The notes: generated by a model not told the origin, from the sequence alone. 24,808 nucleotides of DNA from Microcaldota archaeon (GCA_027449585.1 DAIDLJ010000011.1:1-24808); one strand, 5' to 3'; shown: positions 6,436 to 13,701, counted from the stretch's first letter. A program made the numbers and translations.

Positions 6436-7920
6436 ACTCCAGTCGATGCTGCTGGAGGATACTGCTATCAGATTTCGACAGCCATGCAAGTCAGCTCAAC
6501 GGCCTCGTTGGGCGGCGTACGGCTCAGTAACGCGTGGTCAATCTACCGCAGAGAGGGGGATAACCTTGGGAAACTGAGGCTAACACCACATAGGTTAGGG
6601 ACTCTGGAAAGAATCCTAATTTAAAAAGTTGCAAATTGCAGCATTACTGCTCTGCGATGAGACTGCGTCGGATCAGGCAGATGGCGGGGTAACGGCCCAC
6701 CATACCTTTGACCCGTATGGGATATGAGAGTAAGAGCCCAGAGAAGGGCACTGAGACAATGGCCCTAGTGCTACGGCATGCAGCAGGCGCGCAAACTCCA
6801 CAATGCACATACGTGTGATGGGGGGAATCTGAGTGGTTGACTTCGGTTAACCTTTTGCCAAGTTTAGCAAGCTTGGAGAATAAGTGCTGGGTAAGACCGG
6901 TGGCAGCCGCCACGGTAATACCGGCGGCACAAGTGGTATTCACAATTATTGGGCTTAAAGCGTTAGTAGCCGGCTGAAACAGTCTTGTGTGAAATGTCGG
7001 TGCATGACATCGACACGTGCATAGGATACCTTTCGGCTAGGGAGTGGGAGAGGTCAGGAGTATTCATGGGGTAAGGGTAAAATCTCGTAATCCTATGAAG
7101 ACTACCGGTGGCGAAGGCGCCTGACCAGAACATATCCGACGGTGAGTGACGAAGGCCAGGAGAACGAATCGGATTAGATACCCGAGTAGCCCTGGCAGTA
7201 AATGATGCAGACTCTGGTGTTGCGTTTATCACGAATAAATGCAGTACCGTAGGACAACTGTTAAGTCTGCCGCCTGGGGAGTACGGCCGCAAGGTTGAAA
7301 CTTAAAGCAATTGGCGGGGGAGCACACAAGGGGTGGATGCTACGGTTCAATTGAATTCAACGTCGGGAACTTTACCTGGAGCGACGGCAGTGTGAAGGTC
7401 AGACTAATGATCTTGCCTGACAAGCCGAGAGGTGGTGCATGGCGATCGTCAGTTCGTGGTGTGAACTCTCCGGTTAAGTCCGGTAACGAACGAGATCCTC
7501 GTTGACAGTTGCTACTGGTCCAGAGATGGATCAGGCACTCTGTCGAGACCGCCTACGTTTAAGTAGGAGGAAGGAGAGGGCGACGGTACGTCAGTATGCC
7601 CCGAATCTCCAGGGCTACACGCGGCATACAGAGGTTGGTACAATGGGTCGCTACCCAGAGATGGGACGCTAATCCCCTAAAACCAATCTAGGTCTGAATT
7701 GAGGGTTGAAACTCACCCTCATGAAACTGGAATCCCTAGTAATCGCGTGTCACCAACGCGCGGTGAATATGTCCCCGCTCCTTGCACACACCGCCTGCCA
7801 AGTCATCCAAGTGGGGCCTTAGTGACGCAGCATCCTCGTGATGCTTTCGAACTAAGGTTCCGTGAGGGGGGCTAAGGCATAACAAGGTATCCGTAGGGGA
7901 ACCTGTGGATAGATCACCTC
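6436..7920 (+). rRNA. rrs: 16S ribosomal RNA (divergent archaeal)
   Basis: Full-length 16S of about 1485 bases with no intron. Landmarks in order: CTGCTATC and GCCATGCAAGTC near the 5' end, GGCTCAGTAACGCGTGG, GCAGCAGGCGCG, GGTAATACCGGCGG, ATTGGGCTTAAAGCG, GGATTAGATACCCG, AATTGGCGGGGGAGCAC, GGCTACACGCGGC, TTGCACACACCGCC, AACAAGG and GATCACCTC. The 5' end is set by alignment to the archaeal ACTCCGGTTG start (here ACTCCAGTCG); the 3' end is set at the last anti-SD base and is uncertain by a few bases. Several near-universal positions are changed, partly as matched pairs (see findings), which argues for a working but unusual gene and not decay. It is not followed by tRNA-Ala, 23S or 5S genes. Confidence 0.97.
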
Positions 7921-7938
7921 AAAACTTTACGAAGTTTT
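7921..7938 (+). other. Hairpin directly after the 16S 3' end
   Basis: AAAACTT-TACG-AAGTTTT is a perfect 7-pair hairpin closed by a UNCG-type loop. It begins at the base after CACCTC, where other archaea continue with the CCTT of the anti-SD. It may define or protect the mature 3' end. Confidence 0.6.
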
Positions 7939-7982
7939 GGATCAATAAAATAAAATTAGTGTGCGTTAAAGTTGCAAAAGTA

Positions 7983-8019
7983 TTGCGTGTCTTCTCACTA
8001 AAACCTCAAGACTACATCC
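7983..8019 (+). ncRNA. 16S precursor processing stem, 3' strand
   Basis: This is the partner of 6375-6410 (pairs listed there). The AAAC at 8001-8004 is the 3' bulge; cutting at the two bulges would release pre-16S RNA, and ligation of its ends would give a circular precursor as known for other archaea. A T-rich run at 8020-8030 (TTCTTTTTATT) just outside the stem is the likely transcript end. Confidence 0.8.
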
Positions 8020-8040
8020 TTCTTTTTATTTGACCCCTAG

Positions 8041-8061
8041 CTTTGCTGCCGCGCAGCAAGG
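8041..8061. other. Strong GC-rich hairpin between the 16S unit and the LAGLIDADG-like gene
   Basis: CTTTGCTGC-CGC-GCAGCAAGG gives nine pairs (one T-G) around a 3-base loop. It sits 22 bases outside the processing stem and 45 bases before the next ATG. A TTTAATA stretch follows it at 8063-8069 and may be the next gene's TATA box. The hairpin could help end the rRNA transcript or sit near the promoter. Confidence 0.5.
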
Positions 8062-8105
8062 ATTTAATACTGCTCTGAAGGTATCTATTCATATACGGGA
8101 AGACC

Positions 8106-8597
8106 ATGAAGACCAAGCTGACTTCGCACATGTGCTATATGGCTGGACTCTACAGCAAGGCCGCCAAGCAGGAGAAGAATTTTGTCTCTGTGAATACTAG
8201 CATCGAAGAACTCAAAGACCGTTTTGTTGAGCTATCCGTAAAGGAGCTTGGAATACTACCAAACAAGATAATCTTCGGACGTGGATCTGAGAGAAGCGTG
8301 GGATTCTATCATTCAAGGGTGGCAAAGCAGCTAATCGACATTACAAATAGGGAGACATACATCTTCAAGGTTCCCAATGAACTCTCAAGCAGCTACGTTG
8401 CAGGCATGTTTGATGCATCAGGTCACTTCAGTGCCGGCGGACTTGAGATAAGACATGTAACGCCAAAAGATGCGATGATGCTGGAGAACCTTAGCATACA
8501 CACCAAAGGAGACAAGGTGCTCAACATAGGGAGGTTCATGGAACTGATAAAAGGCAGGAGCATAGTGCTGGACAGACTGAAGCTCCGCAGTGACTAA
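8106..8597 (+). CDS. LAGLIDADG-like protein without catalytic acids
   Basis: 163 residues with two spaced motifs that resemble LAGLIDADG helices: YMAGLYSKA near residue 12 and YVAGMFDASGHFSAGG near residue 97. The spacing and the strands after the second motif (GGLEIRHV) fit a two-repeat LAGLIDADG fold. The catalytic acid is the eighth residue of each motif; here these positions are A and S, so DNA cleavage is not expected. Family members have also become RNA-binding maturases. It is a free-standing gene and not inside an intron, and begins 185 bases after 16S, on the same strand. It could be co-transcribed with 16S or use the TTTAATA element at 8063. Function unknown. Confidence 0.7.
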   Translation: MKTKLTSHMCYMAGLYSKAAKQEKNFVSVNTSIEELKDRFVELSVKELGILPNKIIFGRGSERSVGFYHSRVAKQLIDITNRETYIFKVPNELSSSYVAGMFDASGHFSAGGLEIRHVTPKDAMMLENLSIHTKGDKVLNIGRFMELIKGRSIVLDRLKLRSD

Positions 8598-8617
8598 GCT
8601 ATCCGTAAGCAGATGGA

Positions 8618-9727
8618 TCAGAGATACTGCCCTATTCCTTGCTCCGGAGGCGGCCTCAATGACATTTGCATATCTATCTTAAGTGCAAACTCAAGGAGAT
8701 TTGCCTGCACATCTGTGAACCCATGCTCGCCATAATTCTTTGCCGCACTTAGCAGCGGGTCAAGTGTCTCTGCGTGCGAATGACTAAGATCCCTGGATAT
8801 TGCCGCTGCCTTTGACCTGAACCATAATGCAGTGTCAAGATAATCTGCCTCGACCTTTCCGCTGAATACGGCATTGTCAAGGTGCGTTGCAGTGTCAAGA
8901 CATCCTTCGAATGCGAGTTCAAGGAGCTTGTGCTGATTCATAGCGCCTTCTTGGGTGCCTTTGGCCATGCCCATTGTAGTCTCCACAAGCCAGCTCATTA
9001 GGCTTTCTGCGCCACCTATCTTTGAATTTAAGTATTTGTCAACCGATTCTAGCACAAGATCAAATGCGCCATCATAATTGCCCATCTCAACCATAAGCGA
9101 CACGGCGGCCTTCTTCATGTTTACTGCCTGGTTGGCTGAGGACGAGGCCAAATCGGCATTTATCTTGTCCTGAATGCCAAAACCATTGATTATCTGCTTT
9201 AATTCATTGTACCGTGGAACCAGTTTTTCCTTTGCCTCCTTCTCTGCATCTTTTATCTCGGATTCAGAAGTTGAGCGCTCCTGGGACCCTTCTGGAAGCT
9301 TTGCGAGGTCTACCTTTCTCTGCTCCAGTTCCTTGGAGACTAAAACAACCTTGCCATGAAGGTCTTTATACTCTGCTAGAAGAGCTGATCTGGATTCGTC
9401 ATCTGCTGCGCCGTGGAGGGATTTTGCTGCCGTGAACGCCACTGTTTCAAGCTGCCCGGCCCTCTCTGTAAATACATGGATTGCCTCCTTTCTTAGGTGA
9501 TTTGCCTCCATCTCCTTTCCACTCTCCGCAAGATGGTGTGCGAGTGCGCTCACATCGTTAAAAGATGCAAGCAGTTCGTTTGGGGCAAGGGCGCTTAAAG
9601 TTACATCCTTCAACCTGTTGCGATAAATATCAATAAGATCTGAACGTATCCTGTTGCCTTCCACTACACTCTCTACCACTCTGCTAACTGGCTTTCTAGC
9701 CGGACCGCCTGACTTTTCTAGACCCAT
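8618..9727 (-). CDS. Hypothetical helical protein, 369 residues
   Basis: I do not recognise this protein. It has no membrane segment when started at the ATG at 9727 (MGLEKSGGPARKP). The longer form from 9766 adds a hydrophobic leader (LLNQLTVIILGI), but a TTTAAA element at about 9754-9762 lies roughly 30 bases before 9727 and would then be inside the gene, so I prefer 9727. The sequence is rich in Ala, Glu, Lys and Leu. A coiled-coil-like charged stretch lies near residues 120-180, flanked by helical repeat-like segments (MGNYDGAFDLVLESVDKYLN; LLELAFEGCLDTATHLDN) that recall TPR-like helical hairpins. It ends PPPEQGIGQYL. It converges on the LAGLIDADG-like gene and diverges from rdgB. Confidence 0.75.
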   Translation of the reverse strand: MGLEKSGGPARKPVSRVVESVVEGNRIRSDLIDIYRNRLKDVTLSALAPNELLASFNDVSALAHHLAESGKEMEANHLRKEAIHVFTERAGQLETVAFTAAKSLHGAADDESRSALLAEYKDLHGKVVLVSKELEQRKVDLAKLPEGSQERSTSESEIKDAEKEAKEKLVPRYNELKQIINGFGIQDKINADLASSSANQAVNMKKAAVSLMVEMGNYDGAFDLVLESVDKYLNSKIGGAESLMSWLVETTMGMAKGTQEGAMNQHKLLELAFEGCLDTATHLDNAVFSGKVEADYLDTALWFRSKAAAISRDLSHSHAETLDPLLSAAKNYGEHGFTDVQANLLEFALKIDMQMSLRPPPEQGIGQYL

Positions 9728-9798
9728 AATACCAAGAATAATCACTGTTAATTGATTTAAAAGCATTTTCTACAACTTGCTGCGGCAATTGACCAATG

Positions 9799-9807
9799 TA
9801 TATATAA
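9799..9807 (+). promoter_or_regulatory. TATA box for rdgB
   Basis: TATATATAA is centred 25 bases before the ATG at 9828, a typical leaderless spacing. Confidence 0.6.
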
Positions 9808-9827
9808 TTTCCATGTAAGATTTTTCC

Positions 9828-10373
9828 ATGGAACCCATATTCATAACATCAAATAAAAACAAGTTAGGAGAGGCCCGCGCCATTCTGGGATTTAGTATAA
9901 AGCACAGGTCGATTGACATCGAAGAGATGCAGTCTATTTACGCCAGTGAAGTTGCCAGGGGCAAAGCCAAGGCTGCATATGAGAAATTGCATACGCCAGT
10001 CATAGTGGAAGATACTGGGCTGCACATAGAAGGGCTTGGGGGATTTCCTGGTGCGCTGGTCAAGTGGATGATAGAAGGACTTGGTTATGAAAATATGTGC
10101 AGGGTTGTTGACCTTTGCAAGAGCAGGGATGCCTATGCCGAGACGTGCGTCGCATATTACGACGGAAAGAAGATGCGCGTATTCGAAGGAAAGATTAACG
10201 GATCGATATCCAAAACGCCGCTGGGCAGCAACAACTTTGGATGGGACTGCATATTCATACCTGATGGATTTGCCAAGACATTTGCGCAGATGCGCCCTTC
10301 TGAGAAGAATTCCGTCTCAATGAGAAGAGAGGCATTTGCCAAACTTGGCAGATTCATGGCATCACACCGATGA
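9828..10373 (+). CDS. rdgB: XTP/dITP pyrophosphatase (Ham1/RdgB family)
   Basis: 181 residues, the normal size for an inosine triphosphate pyrophosphatase, which hydrolyses dITP, ITP and XTP to monophosphates and keeps deaminated purines out of DNA and RNA. Family marks: TSNKNKLGEA at residues 7-16 (phosphate-binding start), VEDTGLHIEGLGGFPGALVKW around 60-80 (catalytic acids), and the base-recognition region FGWDCIFIPDG...KTFAQM...EKNSVSMRREA. The start is fixed by a TATA box 25 bases upstream. The lipA frame is open through its last 38 bases, but the real lipA start is probably after this stop codon. Confidence 0.95.
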   Translation: MEPIFITSNKNKLGEARAILGFSIKHRSIDIEEMQSIYASEVARGKAKAAYEKLHTPVIVEDTGLHIEGLGGFPGALVKWMIEGLGYENMCRVVDLCKSRDAYAETCVAYYDGKKMRVFEGKINGSISKTPLGSNNFGWDCIFIPDGFAKTFAQMRPSEKNSVSMRREAFAKLGRFMASHR

Positions 10374-10379
10374 ACCGGG

Positions 10380-10390
10380 TTTTTATAATT
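10380..10390 (+). promoter_or_regulatory. Probable TATA box for lipA
   Basis: TTTTTATAATT lies immediately after the rdgB stop. Transcripts would begin near 10411-10415, just before the in-frame TTG at 10417, and this supports that late start for lipA. Confidence 0.45.
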
Positions 10391-10416
10391 TGGGTGAGAG
10401 TTACCATCGTGATGCT

Positions 10417-11286
10417 TTGCTACCGGAATGGCTCTCGATTAAACCTGCTTCTACAAAGAAATATGACGGGATAAAGAATACTGTAAAATCGCTTGGCCTT
10501 CACACGGTGTGTGCAGAGGCCCACTGCCCGAATATAAGCGAATGCTGGAGCGGCGGCACTGCAACATTCATGGTTCTCGGAGAACTATGCACACGAGGAT
10601 GCACTTTCTGCGCAGTCCACAAAAGCGCAAAGGGCGCTGCGCTTGATCTTGGAGAGCCTGGCAAACTTGCCATGGCGATAAAAGAATGGGGACTTAGTTA
10701 TGTTGTAATAACCTCGGTTGCGCGTGATGACCTTCCAGACCAGGGATCGATGCACTTTGCCGATTGCATATCGGAGGTGAAAAAAATGAATCCTAACACG
10801 CTTGTGGAGGTGCTAATACCAGATTTCCAGGGAAATGCAGGATTGCTAAGCAACATAATAAAGGCCCATCCGGATGTCATAGGCCATAATATAGAGACGG
10901 TTGAGAGGATATCTGTGCGGGCACGTGACAGGAGGGCGAATTATGCGCAGTCTCTTGCACTCCTAAGAAAGTCTAAGGAGCTTGACCGGAGCATATACAC
11001 TAAATCTGCTATGATGTTGGGACTTGGAGAATCTGAAGATGAGGTAATAAAGGCGATGGAGGATCTCCGCGCGTCCGAAGTGGACTTTCTTGCCATAGGG
11101 CAATACCTAAGGCCAAGCCAGCACCATCTTGCAGTAAGCGAGTACATAAAGCCGGAGATATTCGATTCACTTCGTGAGAAGGGAATGAGGATGGGCTTTA
11201 AGTATGTGGCTTCTGGGCCGTTTGTCAGGAGCTCGTATAAGGCAGGGGAATTCTTCATAGGATCGATGATAAAGGCAGGAAAATAA
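10417..11286 (+). CDS. lipA: Lipoyl synthase (radical SAM)
   Basis: LipA inserts two sulfur atoms into protein-bound octanoyl groups. Both iron-sulfur sites are present: the auxiliary cluster CxxxxCxxxxxC in TVCAEAHCPNISECW, and the radical-SAM CxxxCxxC in CTRGCTFCAV. Also typical are VITSVARDDLPDQG, VLIPDFQG, GHNIETVERI, MLGLGE, QYLRPS and, near the end, the RSSY motif supplying the serine ligand of the auxiliary cluster. The frame is open from 10336, but no ATG or GTG is available before conserved sequence. TTG at 10417 gives 289 residues beginning LLPEWLSIK, close to family size, and fits the TATA box; TTG at 10390 or 10336 are alternatives. The lplA-lplB pair converges on it, suggesting a lipoate locus. 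Confidence 0.93.
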   Translation: MLPEWLSIKPASTKKYDGIKNTVKSLGLHTVCAEAHCPNISECWSGGTATFMVLGELCTRGCTFCAVHKSAKGAALDLGEPGKLAMAIKEWGLSYVVITSVARDDLPDQGSMHFADCISEVKKMNPNTLVEVLIPDFQGNAGLLSNIIKAHPDVIGHNIETVERISVRARDRRANYAQSLALLRKSKELDRSIYTKSAMMLGLGESEDEVIKAMEDLRASEVDFLAIGQYLRPSQHHLAVSEYIKPEIFDSLREKGMRMGFKYVASGPFVRSSYKAGEFFIGSMIKAGK

Positions 11287-11294
11287 TTCTATTT

Positions 11295-12041
11295 TTATCT
11301 TGAGAAGTTCCAATCACTGGATGAATAAGTCTTGCGAAGCTCGCTGGCCCTTCTTGCCTCTGAAGAGCTAATGACCCCGATACCATAATCCCTGAATTCT
11401 GTCATGCCAAACATTATGGCGTCATAGAGCTCCTGGAAGGACACGCCTCTTTCAGCGTAGACTGATGTTACGCGTTCCTCAACGCTTTTTATCATCTTGT
11501 CAGATATCTTCTCCTTGCTTACGTTGAGATAAGAGAACATCTTTGAAACGTCGGTCTTGTATAGTATTGTCCCGTGTTGCAGAAGAATGCCTTCCCTCCT
11601 CGTCTGGGCATTTCCAGAGATCTTCTTGCCATTTATCACTATATCATTTATCGGGGCGAACTGTGCATCTATCTTCAGTCTCTTTAGTCCATTAATTATT
11701 CTACCGCATATCATGCGATAGCTCTCCCATATGCTTTTTGGAAACAGGTTCTCCTGCCCGATTATGCTGTAAGTAAGCTCTCCGTCATAATCATGATATA
11801 CTGCCCCTCCGCCAGTTATCCTTCTTACGAAGTCTATCCCGTCTGATCTGCACTTCTCTATGTTGACCTCGTCTTCCATGCTCTGGAACCTGCCTATTGA
11901 TACCGCGCTTGGCTTCCATCTGTAGAATCTTATTGTCGGACTGGATCTTTCGTCCTTTATGTGCTCAAGTATCGACTCGTCTATGGCCATGTTGTCATAT
12001 GCATCATGCTCCTCAAGCTGTATGACTCTCCAGTTCGTCAT
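11295..12041 (-). CDS. lplA: Lipoate-protein ligase A, catalytic subunit
   Basis: 248 residues of the BPL/LplA/LipB fold. Family marks are the start NWRVIQLEEHDAYDNMAIDE, the RFYRWKPSAVSIGRFQ strand, RRITGGGAVYHDYDGELTYS with the RRxxGGGxV(F/Y)HD lipoate/adenylate loop, NDIVINGKKISGNAQTRR with the catalytic lysine, and QHGTILYKTD. It activates lipoate as lipoyl-AMP and transfers it to E2 or H-protein domains. Unlike the E. coli enzyme it lacks the C-terminal accessory domain, as in Thermoplasma acidophilum, where that part is a separate protein. That partner is encoded directly upstream; the ATG here overlaps its stop codon (ATGA). Confidence 0.94.
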   Translation of the reverse strand: MTNWRVIQLEEHDAYDNMAIDESILEHIKDERSSPTIRFYRWKPSAVSIGRFQSMEDEVNIEKCRSDGIDFVRRITGGGAVYHDYDGELTYSIIGQENLFPKSIWESYRMICGRIINGLKRLKIDAQFAPINDIVINGKKISGNAQTRREGILLQHGTILYKTDVSKMFSYLNVSKEKISDKMIKSVEERVTSVYAERGVSFQELYDAIMFGMTEFRDYGIGVISSSEARRASELRKTYSSSDWNFSR

Positions 12042-12319
12042 TTCATCGCCATCTTTAGCGCCTTTGCAATTGACTCTGCCGTTACCCCTACAAGGATTAT
12101 GTCGCGGCCATCAAAGAAGGACTGCAGCCTTGATGACATCTCCTGTTCGCTGGCCTTTGCGCTTATGCCGACAAGAGTCCTTTCTATCTCCAAAATGGAC
12201 TCCTCTGGATGGATGAAGAAGTCGCCAAGTATCTGCACCGAGTCTATGCTGTCCCAGTAAGTCACTTTTACGGATATGAGCTTTCCGCCTGGAACCTTGA
12301 GCTTAGCAGTCCCGTACAG
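12038..12319 (-). CDS. lplB: Lipoate-protein ligase accessory subunit (LplB, C-terminal domain type)
   Basis: About 93 residues with the pattern of the lipoate ligase accessory domain: YGTAKLKVPGGKLISV, then VQILGDFFIHPEE, then IERTLVG, and a last helix VTAESIAKALKMAM. It is needed for the adenylation step in the split archaeal ligase. The first usual start codon, GTG 12265, would cut away KVPGGKL, which is part of the conserved domain. Between the DUF373 stop (12329-12331) and that GTG the frame is open and holds no ATG, GTG or TTG; CTG at 12319 is the best candidate. The gene lies in the same frame as, and directly after, the DUF373 gene. Start uncertain, function fairly sure. Confidence 0.8.
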   Translation of the reverse strand: MYGTAKLKVPGGKLISVKVTYWDSIDSVQILGDFFIHPEESILEIERTLVGISAKASEQEMSSRLQSFFDGRDIILVGVTAESIAKALKMAMK

Positions 12320-12328
12320 AAGAGCACC

Positions 12329-13582
12329 TTAGCTTATCACTACCCTGTCTGGCAGTATGTCGGTTATCCTATCTACTCCGTAGGTAACAGGATTCCCAAA
12401 GCTTGTGTTTATCAGTATCTTTCCGTGTCTGACATCAACCTTTGATATCCTCCCTATTAAGGCGCCAAGCTCGTTTACGACCTGCTTGTCCTTAAGCCGC
12501 TTTGAGAGCAGTACCTGCCTCCTTAGGAATCCGGCCCCTACAGATATCCCTATTCCGAAGACTATTGCAAGGAGCGTGAACTCCAGAAGCTGGCCGAAGT
12601 ATATCTGGCCGTTTAGCCACTCTGTGAATGAGTATAAGAGGACCCAGAGAATGAGGGATGATCCCATATATATTCCGTACTTGAAAGTCCTAAAGACGTG
12701 CCTTGTCGCCCTGACGTCGATCACTCTCCCTATAAGAAATAGCAGCATAGCTATTGGAAGGACTATTAGAAATCCTTCTATTGAATTAGCAACGGCCAAT
12801 GCCTGCACCCCAGTTATCTTCATCGATGACGTATAATTTCCATAGGCTATGAACAGGCCGGCGACCAAAAAAAGCAGGCAGCTAAGGTAGAAGGCAAAGC
12901 TCATCCTGTCCGCGCTAAAGCCAAAGCCCTTGAAAGAGTTTATGAAGGCATCCTCAAGTCCGAATCCTTTTATCAGCAGGTAAAGACCTATTAGGCCTAC
13001 GGGAAGCTGCCAGCCGGTGCCTACGGCGTAGCTTATTGCGAAAAGCAGCAACAGGACAGCTGGAAGGCCGAAGACGATTCTTGCATAATGTGGCTCCTTG
13101 AGCTTCTCAAGAACGGTGAAGTACGTGTTCTCGAGATTCTCTGCCTGCTTGAGCGTGACTACCTGCACGCTGTTTATCTTGAGTCTTGATTCGACTATCG
13201 GAAACACCCTCTGGTCACTTGCGCCATCGGTTATTAGCACGCATGCGTCGCTCTTGTTTGATTCGAGCACTAGCTCTAGCTGCCGTGCGATCTCCCTATC
13301 GGCATGGTATCCTTCAAGCTCAGAGCCTGTGATGGTTGCCACATTTACAAGATATCCCTCATCCTTGAGCTTGTCGTGAAACTTCACGGCATAGAACATG
13401 GTGTTAGAGTCGGGATCCTGCGGATCGGCAAGCGCTAGCTCCTTTGCGGCATTGAGTATCTGCGACCTGCCAGTGAGCGGACCACTTATCTTGGTCTTGC
13501 GGTAGAGGTCGTTGTCCACATCTATTGCAAGAACCAGAAGTCTATCTTCCTTGTCCTTACTGCCGCTTTTAGTAATAGCCAT
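12329..13582 (-). CDS. DUF373 family membrane protein
   Basis: 417 residues matching archaeal DUF373. The soluble N-terminal part (about 1-170) starts with LVLAIDVDNDLYRKTKISGPLTGR, quoted in part, followed by ADPQDPDSNTMFYAVK and VLITDGASDQRVFPIV, a Rossmann-like layout with Asp-rich loops. About eight membrane segments follow (roughly 172-375), and a short soluble tail with an RISKVDVRHGKILI strand. Function is not established; conserved Asp residues suggest a metal-dependent site, which is inference. A TTTAA/TATAAA region about 27 bases before the ATG suggests a leaderless start. lplB and lplA follow on the same strand, so the three are probably one transcript. Confidence 0.88.
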   Translation of the reverse strand: MAITKSGSKDKEDRLLVLAIDVDNDLYRKTKISGPLTGRSQILNAAKELALADPQDPDSNTMFYAVKFHDKLKDEGYLVNVATITGSELEGYHADREIARQLELVLESNKSDACVLITDGASDQRVFPIVESRLKINSVQVVTLKQAENLENTYFTVLEKLKEPHYARIVFGLPAVLLLLFAISYAVGTGWQLPVGLIGLYLLIKGFGLEDAFINSFKGFGFSADRMSFAFYLSCLLFLVAGLFIAYGNYTSSMKITGVQALAVANSIEGFLIVLPIAMLLFLIGRVIDVRATRHVFRTFKYGIYMGSSLILWVLLYSFTEWLNGQIYFGQLLEFTLLAIVFGIGISVGAGFLRRQVLLSKRLKDKQVVNELGALIGRISKVDVRHGKILINTSFGNPVTYGVDRITDILPDRVVIS

Positions 13583-13701
13583 CCTTATCCAGATAGAAGT
13601 AGTAATTTAAGGTTTATATTACTTATAGGAGGATTCGGCATCCACGTCGGTTTTTGGAGATTAAGTATTAAAAGGTATATTAACAATCGGATAGTGTTAA
13701 T

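Noticed and set aside
6367..7505. Several open frames of 64-109 codons inside the 16S region, on both strands
   Set aside because: They lie over the rRNA gene and its leader, have no family resemblance, and are explained by the rRNA sequence.
8041..8061. Bacterial-type intrinsic terminator
   Set aside because: The hairpin is strong but is followed by ATTTAATACT and not by a T run on the plus strand; the T run at 8020-8030 precedes it.
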